From Lingula anatina (taxonomy: Eukaryota; Brachiopoda; Lingulata; Lingulida; Lingulidae): DNA of 64,000 bases. Position 1 is the stretch's first letter. The number at the start of each line of letters is the position of its first letter. Under the pieces are notes generated by a model. That model searched no databases. It was not told the origin of the DNA and saw only the letters and a list, made by a program, of their open reading frames with translations. A program made the translations under genes and the position numbers. This document shows positions 1-10,545 of the stretch, one piece after another. The stretch is from positions 120,505 to 184,504 of the forward strand of contig NW_019775818.1 of the NCBI RefSeq assembly GCF_001039355.2, in the 5' to 3' direction.

Positions 1-290
1 AGAAAATTGGGCAGACCAAGCGCCATGAACGTAGCTACCCGGTATGTGTGCAACGTCATTATTTTGCAAATATAATGTCACATTACTCGCAATTTGACAA
101 AAAGTACCTGACCTCAGGGAGGCTAGCTTACTTGCCCCTTTACCCCCCTCCCCCTCATACCCACAAATCTTGACAGGGCTCCGGACGTGAGCACAGACAA
201 CGTGTAGAGTAAGCCTAGCAGGGAAAAGGCCAGACCAAACATAATTTGTTTGTTTTTAGGTTGGGAACAAAATGAGTATATTGTATATAT
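1..290. other. No gene recognised
   Basis: AT-rich sequence at the left edge. I see no convincing frame, splice pair or repeat in it. Confidence 0.5.
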
Positions 291-1885
291 ACAACACTGG
301 TCAAAAAGGTTATCCCACCTCCACTATCATGTGCTTTTATTTATAAATGATCACATCACAGGTGGTAATTGTTATAAATAGTTTATTTCATTCCGGATAC
401 CATAACTAACATGATTAGTGGTACGGAAAATACAAACTAGCGGTGAAGATATTAATATTTAATACCATTTATTCATATTTATTACATGTACCCCCTCAAA
501 TCCGACGCTTCACGGTGATTTTCACAGAGGTAAAGAAATGTCCATAAGATGAAAAAGAGAGCACCAAATGTCACCAAATTTACACACATTTAGCATTAGA
601 GTGTGCTCGTTAAAGGTCAAGCGTTTGTGTCTACCGCGTACTGTAATTATCTCCTGTAGGCGGCGCGGCCTGGCTTCAACAAGGGTAACAATTCTGTTTT
701 CTTTGATATTGTCCCATTCTTTCTAAAGAGACTGGAGGAGTTGGTACAGATTATTACACTCCAGCTGCTTAGTAGGGTTAAAAACAGGGTTCAAAGATGG
801 ATTTCTGCAACAAATTACTCCAAAGACAAGAGCGGTGTGCAATTGCATTTCCCTGATGACGCCTGCAGTATCCCTGAAATAACATCTTGCAAATGGAGTG
901 AAATATTTGTTAAGAATGTTTCAGTGAATTGCTTCAACAATGTTCTAACAATGTACTAAAACCATGGGCTTAGAATGCTCTCCAAACGTGGCCTGACCTG
1001 ACACCTTAGGCGATATTATCCCGCACACACCTACAAAAAAAGCATTCTGCAGCATGTCTACGGGCACTAATTTTGACCATCAGAGGAATAAAAGAAACGC
1101 CTTGATTTTTTCAGCAAAACCAACTTGTTCCTAGTGGTGGCTGACCAAGTTCTGGTAGTTCTGGGGTCACTGAACCTACATTCTCAACTGATACCTCATT
1201 CCATCTACAAGAGGGGACTTCGGGGGTAATTCAGGGATCATCATGACAGCACACTTGCACACAGTTCTCGTCTGGTGAGTGATTTGTTGCAGAAACCCAA
1301 TGTTCTGAGGCTGGAGAAACCATCTTTGAGTCCTGATAATAAACCTATACTGAGCACCCGTGACATGAATTGAAGCGTGCAATCCAGAGGAGAACCAAAA
1401 TCCAAATAGTCCGGATCGATTCCCCCAAGATTTTAGGAAACATGGTACAACATCCAACAAAACAGAATTGTTACCTTTGTTGAAGGCAGCGGCGCCGTCT
1501 ACAGGAAATAATCACAGTACGCGGTAAACACAAACGCTAATAGACACTTGACCTTTAATAGGCACATCCTAATGTTAAATGCGTTTAAGTTTAGTGACAC
1601 TTGGTAGTGTCTTCTTAATTTTATGGGCATTTCCTAACCTCTGTGGAAATGACAGTGGAACATCGGATGTGAGGGGGGTACATGTAATAAATGTGAACAG
1701 ATGGTATTAAATATGAATATCTCCACCGCTAGTTTGTATTTTCTGTACCACTAATCATAATAGTGATGGTTTCTGGAATGACAATAACCATTCCTAGTAA
1801 TTAAATCCTGTGATATGATCATTTACAAATGAAAGCACATGAAACTGGCGGTGGGACAACGACAACCTTTTTGACCAATGTCTTC
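291..1885. mobile_element. DNA transposon with long terminal inverted repeats
   Basis: The left end (TGGTCAAAAAGGTT near 299) returns inverted at the right end (near 1876). The inverted match continues inward for roughly 435 bases: about 296-731 against 1430-1876, including TAGTGGTAC, the stretch around CATGTACCCCC, and GGTAACAATTCTGTTTT. The core (about 1060-1430) matches repeats at 20.0, 25.9, 28.6 and 38.8 kb, so those are diverged, truncated relatives. No intact transposase frame is visible, so this copy looks non-autonomous or dead. The TCAAAAAGGT terminus suggests a Tc1/mariner-like origin (inference). The exact ends and the target duplication are uncertain by about 10 bases. Confidence 0.7.
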
Positions 1886-1940
1886 CAGTACTTGATCGGT
1901 TTAACAATTTTATTCCATTTTTGACCATTTTTTCTTTCAG

Positions 1941-2083
1941 AAATGTCATCTACAAAAGAAGACGAGTTTGAAGGCAGTCAAGGATGGAATGCTCGCCTAA
2001 AAATCGCTCTGACGAAAGGCTGCCTCACTAACATAATATTGTATAGCTGTAATTCTTTACCGCAACCGTTTCTGGGAGATGAG
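1941..2083 (+). CDS. Candidate exon of an unrecognised gene
   Basis: A pyrimidine-rich acceptor (TTTTTTCTTTCAG) precedes position 1941 and a consensus donor (GAG|GTAAGT) follows 2083. An ATG at 1943 opens 47 codons that stay open to the donor and end in phase 0. The product begins MSSTKEDEFEGSQGW and contains a hydrophobic stretch with two cysteines (TNIILYSCNSLPQPF). I do not recognise the family. The candidate terminal exon at 4895 starts in phase 0, so the two could be joined. This is splice-signal evidence only. Confidence 0.4.
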
Positions 2084-4197
2084 GTAAGTTCAAATTTTTG
2101 AGGGGTTGTTTACACTCACTTTTTCTCTTTCGCGCGTCGTCCCTGCAAGGGCACTGTAACTCTCGGCTCCATTCGACCGGACACGTGCGGAGGAGTGTGA
2201 GAGGCGGAGAGAAAAGATTAAACGGTTTTCTTTTCATAAAGGGTCTGGCATATTTGATCCTTGGACCAGTTGATACTCGTATCTTCTATTATGAAGAGCT
2301 CTCTCTCTCTCTCTCTCAGTTCATTTACCCAATGGTCCATTTAATACCGGTTGATCGAAAAAAATATATATAGCACAATTCCGATTGTTCTTCGAAGAAT
2401 ATGGCGCATTTAGAAGAAATATGACACATGGTGAAAGTAGTTAGAAATGGACGCCAGGTTTACTATCGGCGTGAGGAGTGCACTATTACCTATCAGATGA
2501 GACGCGACTGAAAATCAAAACAGACAACATAAGTTTTTCAAAAACAAAGAAAATGATGTAGAACAGTTTCATTAGCTATGTTATTTTGATAGACTTGTGA
2601 TGATTCTTTTGTGTATAGCTATTTATATTTGTCTGATCTTACCATCCAATATATTTGTGCTTCATAAAAATACAGACTAGAGATATTGGTACTTAAAAAC
2701 TCATATGTTTTGACATCAGGCCCCAGTTTCCCCAAAAAATAAAAAAACTGTTCCCTGGCTTAGTTGACTTGGATTTCCACGAGAGTGCCCATGTGACCAT
2801 GTAACATTGGTAATTAAGTTCTTAGCCAGGGAGCCTGACTTAATTATTATTATTATTTTTTTTTTTTTTTTTTTTTTTTTTGTGAAACCGGGGACAGGTT
2901 CTAAACTGTGCAAGTGTTGGGGTTCGTGCCCTAATGCATTTGAAGTGCCTTGTTTATCAATTACATTTTACTACAAAAACATGCTGTTGCAGTTTCAACT
3001 GCAAAATATTAAAATATTCTTCCCTTAAGCAAACTTTGGGAAACTATGCCGAACACCATGCAGGCATGAACAACACAGTTCTAGCTCTGCACAATATCTT
3101 CCCCTTCCAGAGTTTAGAAAAAGGTTTGTCACTCACATCTGTCGGTGCCATAATTGGACCATATAAGCGCGAAAAATTCTACAGTAAAGTGTCGCTGTTA
3201 CATTTATTACTTTTCATAGGACATAGCTAATCTTTTAGATTATAAGAACAGTTAACGTGTTTTACACCGTTTTCATTCGTCAAAAACATTCTCTTTTAAC
3301 TAAAATTTGCTTATTTTAGTTTACATCTACCTTTCATAACATTATTAATTCTATATTATGCATCGATATTTTCACCGGATACCCAATTTTGTTAATACTG
3401 CATTTAATGAGTGACATTGGATTAATGAATATTTATCTTGAACAACGTTTCTGTTGGGTTAGACGATTGAGGTGAAATGCTATCTCTAAGGAGTGACAGC
3501 AAGTTGAGATACATCTAACACTGCAACATAAGAGTGGATTAGGTATGAAGATTTTATCCGTCTTTCTGTAGGCTATCTGATGCATTCTGTACCTTTCTTC
3601 GAAAACACTAAGAAGATTAGGAACACCGGAGAAATAAACCATCAAATTATCAGGAGAGCTTATCCAGCGATTATTACCTTGTGTGATAAAGATAAAGATC
3701 TGCTCTTCTTTGGAAGACAACTTATGGAGAAATATAAGCTGCGGTAACACGTACTTCTCATATTGTTGCTGTAAGCTGAGTAATTGCATGACAATTCAAG
3801 TATAGCCTTTCATCCTTTGGGATCGCAGTTTTCATTACCCGGTCATTTGTCATTTTGGTTTAAAGAAAAACATAACAACTAGTGATGCAACTTCAGTAAT
3901 TTATTACTCATGGTAACATGCTGACATCAAGCGGGAACTGCCTCATGGGGCCTGGACCGACCCCGTGACCTCTGGTCAACAGACAGTAACCCTACTTTAC
4001 TGACCAATCCACTGGACCCTGCGTCCGACATAACTTGTATATACGTCTTCCAAACGAATTAATCAAATCCTCTATGCACATGCCACTATGGTCAGACCTG
4101 AGCTTAAAGTTATTATTCCTTACAATATACAAGAATATAAACAAAAAAGTATATTTTAGAACATGTTTGTCTTGAATATATTTACATTACAACAGAA
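2084..4197. other. Intronic or intergenic stretch
   Basis: Holds a short CT run (2300-2320), a T run of about 28 bases (2855-2881), and at about 2540-2690 one arm of a small repeat that recurs as a hairpin at 51.43-51.60 kb. A 118-codon open frame on the minus strand (3433-3789) has no recognisable domain or splice context. Confidence 0.4.
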
Positions 4198-4199
4198 GT

Positions 4200-4440
4200 G
4201 AACAGTCCTCCTCCTCTCTTTTACTATCTCTCTCTTACTCTCCCTCTCTCTTATTCTCTGTCTCTGTCTTTTTCTCTCTTTTCCTCTCTCTCTCTCTCTC
4301 TGTCTCTCTCCCCCCTCTCTCTGCCTCTCTTGCTTTCTCTCTCTTTCGCTCTTTCTCTCTTTCTCTCCCTACCTTTCTCTTGATCTTTCTCTCTCTTTCT
4401 CTCTATCTCTGCCTCCTCTCTTTATCTGTCAGTCAACTCC
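4200..4440. repeat. Pyrimidine-rich (CT)n tract
   Basis: About 240 bases of almost pure CT/TCTC with scattered C and T runs. It gives spurious Ser/Leu open frames. Confidence 0.9.
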
Positions 4441-4894
4441 AAAACCAATCAATTGAATTCAATAAAACTCTTAACAAAAATAACAAAATCCCGAGTAAAC
4501 TACGAATAATAGGGCGCATTGAGAGCAAATATTACCCGAGACGAAGCAATATGATATTGATACATGTATATACCAGTATAAAAAGAAATAAGTGTGCCAG
4601 TACCTTTAGTCAGCTTATCCTAGCAACTGTGCAAACGGCACCAAGTTATATCCCAAAACACCTATTCTACAATCGCGCGGTTAAATCAAAACCCTCGGCG
4701 ATCATTTCATGCGAAAAAAATTGACATCTTGCTTCACACCTTGACACCTAAACACTTTTACATATACGTACAATGTAAAATGACATGTACAATTATTTCC
4801 GTCTAATAATAGATACTCCAGGTATCTCTATAGATAATAGTTAATACAACTCCATATTTTATAATTTCTATCATTTTGATGTTGTTTCCAATAG

Positions 4895-5122
4895 GCAAAG
4901 ATAAAAAATTTATGGACCACAAAAATGACTTATAGCAATATAAACAAATTACCAATTTCTAATGGTAACTCAGTGTTACGCTCGACCCCTTTAAAAGAGT
5001 CATCAGGTAGAAAGTATTATCCATGCGAATCAACCGAGAAGCTCCTAATTCTGAGGAATTACACCAAGCATAAAATCAGGTGGCATTTTGCAGAACGTGG
5101 AGGAGAGACGGGTCAGAAATAA
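4895..5122 (+). CDS. Candidate terminal exon of an unrecognised gene
   Basis: The acceptor (GTTGTTTCCAATAG) precedes position 4895. The phase-0 frame is open for 75 codons to TAA at 5120-5122. The product begins AKIKNLWTTKMTYSN, is basic and hydrophilic, and contains a SSGRKYYPCESTEKLL stretch that could be a cytoplasmic tail. No signal peptide or membrane segment is visible in it. It is phase-compatible with the exon at 1941-2083 on the same strand. The nearest real gene lies downstream on the opposite strand. The call rests on frame and acceptor only. Confidence 0.3.
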   Translation, partial: AKIKNLWTTKMTYSNINKLPISNGNSVLRSTPLKESSGRKYYPCESTEKLLILRNYTKHKIRWHFAERGGETGQK

Positions 5123-5204
5123 TGGCGTTATAGCGGGTGCATGCCGCAACAAATAAAATGATAAAAGCTGACAAAAGTTACATGTATCTACAAAAATTTA
5201 ATTG

Positions 5205-5207
<3 letters not shown>

Positions 5208-5272
<65 letters not shown>
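5208..5272. repeat. (TA)n microsatellite
   Basis: About 32 uninterrupted TA dinucleotides. Confidence 0.95.
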
Positions 5273-5275
<3 letters not shown>

Positions 5276-5633
5276 TGTGTGTGCCGAAATCACTTTGTTT
5301 TGTGTATCGCCTATGTAATGCTTTCTAAGACGACTCCCAGACCATAGGTTTTCATGCTAATTGCAAAAAAGCATATCGGATTAGGTCCAGGTATGGTGTG
5401 CTGCCTACCAGACATACTAGAAACGACGTTGTTGTGGAAATGGGAAAAAATATTAAAGAACATGAACTGATACCCAATGGCTATAGATATATCTAGTGAC
5501 AAAAGCTCTTTGTTTCCCTTACTTGTGAGTTAAAATGGTCCACGGGCCCTAGTCTGAACAGATTTACAAACTAGAAGACTAGAATATGTTGACAAGGCTA
5601 CCTAAGATTACATTCCCATCAAACCGGCATGTT

Positions 5634-5942
5634 TTAGATCAAACACCCACAAGCTAAAATACCCGAGAAAACAGCAAACAGGGCGTGTACCAGCGCATCA
5701 CCACGCAGACCATCCCTGGCACATGAGGAAGCCGTGCCATTTTTCCCGTCATGCACCTCTATCGGTGGTTTCCGTTGTGTCGCGTCGACGTCCACTGGGC
5801 AGTGGTCCGCGTCAGAATCCAGCAAGGTGACCAGACATGTTCTGCCGTTTAAGGTGACCGTCTCTCTTCTAGCCTTCAGCGTCTTAGAGAACTCTGCCCG
5901 GTAGGAAGCAAACAGCTTGGTGCCTTCACGATAACCACGTAC
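5634..5942 (-). pseudogene. 3' half of disrupted final exon, GPI-anchored ectodomain gene
   Basis: On the minus strand, entering from the Gypsy junction at 5942, the frame reads VRGYREGTKLFASYRAEF and continues about 100 codons to a stop at 5634-5636. Two cysteines (RTC, DHC) follow. The C-terminus has small residues (SSCARDG) and then a hydrophobic end (ALVHALFAVFSGILACGCLI), the layout of a GPI-attachment signal. Removing the Gypsy element and one copy of its CGTAC duplication restores continuity with 10864-10551 in the same frame. In this haplotype the segment is cut off from its start by 4.6 kb of inserted DNA, so the anchor is lost. Confidence 0.75.
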
Positions 5943-6072
5943 TGTCACATAGTGGTGCGTCATGCACATTATGTAATATTATCCAATTAGAATAAAGCGC
6001 GGCTGTGTGCTGCAGTTGAGTAATTATTACAACGTGTCGTCTGGTGTGCGCTCCTCCGCTCGTAACATTACA
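5943..6072 (+). repeat. 5' LTR
   Basis: Begins TGTCACATAG and ends CGTAACATTACA, giving the canonical TG...CA termini. It contains AATAAA near 5991, a possible polyadenylation signal. At 130 bp it is short for Gypsy LTRs, though short LTRs are known in the Mag-like branch. Confidence 0.95.
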
Positions 6073-6089
6073 TGGTGTCAGGATCGGGA
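6073..6089 (+). other. Primer binding site
   Basis: TGGTGTCAGGATCGGG starts immediately after the LTR. TGGTGTCAG matches the complement of the 3' end of a tRNA-Leu (CTGACACCA); the rest diverges, so the tRNA identity is tentative. Confidence 0.65.
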
Positions 6090-9000
6090 TGAATGACTTC
6101 AAGCCCCCACCAAAGTTTTCTTTTGATGGCGATGTTAGCCAGAATTGGAGGGAATGGAAACAAATGTTCCAACTTTTTCTGGTAGCCAAAGAAGCAGTGG
6201 AGAAAACAGACGCCACAAAAATCGCCATGCTACTCACGTGCATGGGACCGGAGGGAGTAAAACGTTTCAACCAGTTTAACTGGAACGAAGCAGGTGATAA
6301 AGAGAGTTACGAGAGAGTCTTAGATAAATTTGACACTGAACTGTGCGGTGAGAAGAGGATCGTTTTTAATAGATTCAGCTTTTGGAACTTAAAGCGAGAC
6401 TCTATGCCTTTTGACGATTACCTGGTAAAGGTCAAGGCCATTGCGGCAAAGTGTGATTTTGCTGAGACCGACAACATGGTAAGGGACAAAATAGTGTTTA
6501 CACAGGACAAAAGGCTGCAGGAAAGACTCTTAAGGGAGAAAAATTTGGACCTCGAGAAAACTATAGACATTTGCCGGGCGGCGGAGATCACAAAGCAGGA
6601 AGTTGACTCTATGTCTGGGCTCGCACGTGGTGCCGCAGCTGCAACTTCCAGTGTATCCATGATACAGAAGGGTAAGAGACAACCCTCAACGAAGTTTTCT
6701 CAGAAGAAAGATAATCGACACACCAAGTTATGCACACGTTGTAAGAGAATCCATGGTCCAAATCTGCACACAGACTGCCCTGCATGGGGACGGACATGTT
6801 ACAGGTGTAAAGGTAACAACCACTTCAAAAGTTGTTGTAGAGCTACTGTAAATGTCCATGAACTAAGTAATGATGATAACAGTGCAGTTCAACACAGTGA
6901 TGAGTGTTTCATGGGAACAATAGAGCTGAGTATAGGCAGTGTGTCCAGGAATGAAGATCAGCGTGCATGGTTTGAAAATGTAAAGGTAGCTGACTCTCAT
7001 ATTAGAATGAAGATAGACACAGGTGCAGAAACCAGCTCAATACCCCAGAAAATATGGAGAAAGATAGCAGGTAGACCCAAACTAGAACAATCTCATACCA
7101 TACTTAAAGCGTTTGGTGGTGCAGCGGTAGAGCACATTGGCAGAGCAAAAGTAGATATGAGCATGTCAAATGGACGTAAAACCATTGGAGAAGTGTTTGT
7201 TACAAAACAAAAAACAGTGCCAGTGCTGGGACTGCAAGCTTGCATTGCTCTAGGTCTTGTTTCAGTGGAGAAACAAAGGAATCTTGATTCAGTAACTGCT
7301 TCAATTACAAAAGATTCAATAGAAAAGGGATCTTATAAAAGTGCATTCACAGGCCTGGGAAAGTTCCCTGGGCAGTATCACATCTCATTGAAGCAGGGTG
7401 CCAAGGGTCACATTGCTCCTACACACAGAGTTCCACAGAAGTTGATGGCCCCATTGAGAAATAAACTTGAAGAAATGGAGAGACAAGGAGTTATTGAGAA
7501 GGTGGATCACCCCACAGATTTCATTAGCAATATTGTCATAACAGAGAAGAAAGACGGTTCCATAAGGTTGTGCCTCAACCCCCAACATCTCAACAAAGAG
7601 ATAAGAAGAGAACACTTCGATGTGCCTACATTCGAATCAGTAGCAGCGCAGATAGGAGGAAGTAAAGTCTTCACTATCATCGATCTCAAGGATTCCTACT
7701 ACCAAGTGGAATTAGATGACTCCAGTTCAGAGCTTACTACTTTTTCCACACCTTTTGGACGCTATAAATTTAGACGAATGCCATTTGGAATTTCGAGTGC
7801 TGCAGATATTTTGCAGAAAAATGTTTACCGTGTCTTTGGTGACATTAGAAATACATACGCTATAGCAGATGACATTCTCATAGCAACAGAGACAGTTGAG
7901 GAACACGATCAAATCCTGGGAGAAGTGATTAAACGTGCCATGGAGAACAATGTTCGTTTTAATGCCAAGAAAACGCAGTTGAAACAAAACAGTGTATCAT
8001 ATTTTGGGATGATCGTTGGAGAACAAGGAATCCGACCAGACCCAGAGAAGATTCGCTCAATTCTGGAAATGCCAGACCCAACTGATACTGAGGGAGTGAA
8101 GCGTTTAACAGGAATGTTGAATTTCCTATCACCTTTTATTCCAAATAAGTCTGCTACCATGAGTCCAATCAGCAATTTGTTGAAAGCTGGAGTACCTTGG
8201 AATTGGGGACCAGAGCAGAAAGCTGCCATGCAACAAATAAAGGATGTACTCTCAGAAGAACCAGTGCTGAAGTTGTTTGAGCCAGCCAAGCCAGTGACAA
8301 TACAAGCAGACGCGTCATCTACAGGATTAGGTGCATGTCTATTACAAGATGGTCAACCTATTGCTTATGCCTCGCGTGCATTAACTGATACTGAGACGAG
8401 ATATGCACAGATCGAGAAGGAACTTTTAGCTATTTTGTATGCAGCAACAAAGTTTCACCATTATATTTATGGCAATGAGGTTATGGTGGAGAGCGATCAC
8501 AAACCTCTAGAGGCAATTATAAGGAAACCACTACACCAGGTGTCTCCTAGAATGCAAATGATGTTGTTAAAATTGATGAAATACAATCTATGTGTGACAT
8601 ATGTACCAGGTTCAAAGTTGTACATTGCAGACACGCTGTCACGTGCATATGTTGATGACACATCTAAGGAGAGCATAGATTCTCAGTTAGAAGAGGGACA
8701 GTACAGGATTCATACTGTTACCCAGTATTTGCCAGCATCCACGCACAGGATTCAGGAACTTCGAGATGCTACTCAGAGTGACCGCAGCCTCCAGCTGGTC
8801 CGTAACCATATTGTGAATGGTTGGCCTCAGCATAAGTCTTCCCTAGCACCAGAAATTCAGGTCTATTGGAGTTTAAGAGGACAAATGCATGTGGAGGAAG
8901 GACTGATATATGCTGGAGAGCGACTTATAATTCCTGTTGCCATGAGACAAGAAATGCTTGTTAGACTTCATGAAGGACATGCCGGCAGTGAAAAGTGCAA

Positions 9001-10027
9001 AGCACGAGCCTCTGAAATTATGTATTGGCCTAATATCAACAAGGATATAGAGACCAAGATTGCTGATTGCCCAGTATGTGCCACATATGCGCGTCAGAAT
9101 CCCAAGGAACCAATGATTCCACATTCTTTGCCAACTCGTCCATGGTCAAAGCTGGGTTCAGATATATTTGAGTTTGCAGGTCATGATTACTTGTTGATAG
9201 TTGATTATTATTCAAAGTTTCCTGAAGTTGTCAAGCTGCAAAACAAAACAGCAGCTGGTGTTATTGCAGCAATGAAACCAGTGTTTTCAAGGCATGGTAT
9301 TCCAGATACCTTAGTTAGTGATAATATGCCTTACAATAGTGCTACTTTTAAGCAGTTTGCGAAAGAGTGGGGATTTAATTGTGTTTATACTAGTCCCACT
9401 TATGCTCAGTCTAATGGTCAAAGTGAGCGATTTGTGCAGTCAATTAAAGGAATGCTTAAGAAAGCACAAGCAGAGGGTAAAGATCCTCACATAGCTTTGT
9501 TAGAATACAGAAATACACCTTTAGCTGGTATAGGTTCATCACCAGCTCAATTGTTAATGAGTAGGAGGTTAAAAGATAAATTGCCTACTACAAATAATTT
9601 GCTGCGACCAAAGGTGGTAAATGATGCACAGTCAAAGCTGCGCAAGCGTCAGCAAAAGCAGAAATTCTATTATGATAGAAATGCAAAATATCACCAGTCA
9701 TTTAATGTGGGTGATAGTGTTCGTGTGAATTTAGGACAAAATTGGGAACATGCCAGAGTGACGGATATTCATAATACGCCGAGGTCATATGAGGTGACTA
9801 CTCCGGATGGACATTCATATCGTAGAAACCAACGCATGATAAACAAGTCTCCTGACTCGGTGCCTGAGTCGCATGTTATGGACACTGAACCATCAGATAC
9901 TAGTATGAGTAAAACAGTGCACCAGAACAATGAAACTGGAAAACAAATTGCTCAGCCACAAATGTGTAGGCGTAGTACTCGGGAGAGACATCCACCTAAG
10001 TGGCAAGCAGATTATGAAATGAAATGA
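6089..10027 (+). CDS. Gag-Pol polyprotein of Ty3/Gypsy element
   Basis: A single frame of 1312 codons from ATG at 6089. Upstream in-frame codons lie in the LTR and primer site and have no ATG, so 6089 is the likely start. The order is: Gag (about 1-210); two cysteine motifs near 215-250, the second a C-x2-C-x4-H-x4-C knuckle (CYRCKGNNHFKSCC); an aspartic protease with DTGAE near 310; reverse transcriptase about 460-650; RNase H about 730-860 (QADASSTGLGACLLQ); integrase with an H/C zinc region near 955-1000 (HEGHAG, CPVC) and catalytic residues in SDIFEF, SDNMPY and SERFVQS; and a C-terminal GDSVRV module. Gag and Pol are fused with no frameshift. The RT active site reads IADD rather than YVDD or FVDD, as in K02A2.6-like Gypsy proteins. 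The protein makes and integrates cDNA copies of the element. Confidence 0.97.
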   Translation: MNDFKPPPKFSFDGDVSQNWREWKQMFQLFLVAKEAVEKTDATKIAMLLTCMGPEGVKRFNQFNWNEAGDKESYERVLDKFDTELCGEKRIVFNRFSFWNLKRDSMPFDDYLVKVKAIAAKCDFAETDNMVRDKIVFTQDKRLQERLLREKNLDLEKTIDICRAAEITKQEVDSMSGLARGAAAATSSVSMIQKGKRQPSTKFSQKKDNRHTKLCTRCKRIHGPNLHTDCPAWGRTCYRCKGNNHFKSCCRATVNVHELSNDDNSAVQHSDECFMGTIELSIGSVSRNEDQRAWFENVKVADSHIRMKIDTGAETSSIPQKIWRKIAGRPKLEQSHTILKAFGGAAVEHIGRAKVDMSMSNGRKTIGEVFVTKQKTVPVLGLQACIALGLVSVEKQRNLDSVTASITKDSIEKGSYKSAFTGLGKFPGQYHISLKQGAKGHIAPTHRVPQKLMAPLRNKLEEMERQGVIEKVDHPTDFISNIVITEKKDGSIRLCLNPQHLNKEIRREHFDVPTFESVAAQIGGSKVFTIIDLKDSYYQVELDDSSSELTTFSTPFGRYKFRRMPFGISSAADILQKNVYRVFGDIRNTYAIADDILIATETVEEHDQILGEVIKRAMENNVRFNAKKTQLKQNSVSYFGMIVGEQGIRPDPEKIRSILEMPDPTDTEGVKRLTGMLNFLSPFIPNKSATMSPISNLLKAGVPWNWGPEQKAAMQQIKDVLSEEPVLKLFEPAKPVTIQADASSTGLGACLLQDGQPIAYASRALTDTETRYAQIEKELLAILYAATKFHHYIYGNEVMVESDHKPLEAIIRKPLHQVSPRMQMMLLKLMKYNLCVTYVPGSKLYIADTLSRAYVDDTSKESIDSQLEEGQYRIHTVTQYLPASTHRIQELRDATQSDRSLQLVRNHIVNGWPQHKSSLAPEIQVYWSLRGQMHVEEGLIYAGERLIIPVAMRQEMLVRLHEGHAGSEKCKARASEIMYWPNINKDIETKIADCPVCATYARQNPKEPMIPHSLPTRPWSKLGSDIFEFAGHDYLLIVDYYSKFPEVVKLQNKTAAGVIAAMKPVFSRHGIPDTLVSDNMPYNSATFKQFAKEWGFNCVYTSPTYAQSNGQSERFVQSIKGMLKKAQAEGKDPHIALLEYRNTPLAGIGSSPAQLLMSRRLKDKLPTTNNLLRPKVVNDAQSKLRKRQQKQKFYYDRNAKYHQSFNVGDSVRVNLGQNWEHARVTDIHNTPRSYEVTTPDGHSYRRNQRMINKSPDSVPESHVMDTEPSDTSMSKTVHQNNETGKQIAQPQMCRRSTRERHPPKWQADYEMK

Positions 10028-10415
10028 CTGCATGTTTATTTGTTGTTATATTAAAAAAAAAAAAAAAAAAAAACACTTGTTGATTGTACACAGTGCCTGT
10101 AATGCATTTAAATGTGTGTTTGTAAGAAAACACTGTTGAAAAGTACTGCATTGACTTTATGCACTCAGGAAAATCAACATTGACTGTTTAGAGACGTTGT
10201 GTTTAATGTTATTGCACTTATTATAAAATGCATTTTGCTGATCAAAGACAATCATAACAGAACTTTCACTCTTCATTTGTATTTTATTACTTTAACTAAG
10301 GTAGTAATACAATGTTTAAGATAAGCATGTGTATCACATTTTGTAGCTAGACATATAAGTAATTGTTAAGTGATTGTCTGTATGTTAATTAGTTTTTCCT
10401 TTAAAAGGGGGGGGA
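10028..10415 (+). other. Gypsy 3' non-coding region with polypurine tract
   Basis: Contains an A run (about 10052-10072). It ends in AAAAGGGGGGGGA (10403-10415), the polypurine tract that primes plus-strand DNA synthesis, abutting the 3' LTR. Confidence 0.85.
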
Positions 10416-10545
10416 TGTCACATAGTGGTGCGTCATGCACATTATGTAATATTATCCAATTAGAATAAAGCGCGGCTGTGTGCTGCAGTTGAGTAATTAT
10501 TACAACGTGTCGTCTGGTGTGCGCTCCTCCGCTCGTAACATTACA
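10416..10545 (+). repeat. 3' LTR
   Basis: Matches the 5' LTR base for base as read. It is followed by the second CGTAC target copy (10546-10550). Confidence 0.95.

Larger units (their letters stand above)
5943..10545 (+). mobile_element. Complete, recent Ty3/Gypsy LTR retrotransposon
   Basis: A 4603-bp element with 130-bp direct LTRs (5943-6072 and 10416-10545) that read as identical by eye. It is flanked by a perfect 5-bp target duplication CGTAC (5938-5942 and 10546-10550). It has a primer binding site directly after the 5' LTR, one uninterrupted Gag-Pol frame and a purine tract directly before the 3' LTR. Identical LTRs plus an intact frame point to a very young, possibly active and polymorphic insertion. 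It lies antisense within the last exon of the minus-strand ectodomain gene. Confidence 0.96.

Noticed and set aside
1176-1460. 94-codon minus-strand frame and its relatives (26006-26341, 39001-39217) as genes
   Set aside because: They lie in the core of repeated transposon remnants and are shared only as repeat sequence.
3433-3789. 118-codon minus-strand open frame
   Set aside because: No recognisable motif, no splice signals, ordinary length for chance in AT-rich DNA.
4198-4724. Open frames rich in Ser/Leu
   Set aside because: Translation of the CT-repeat tract.
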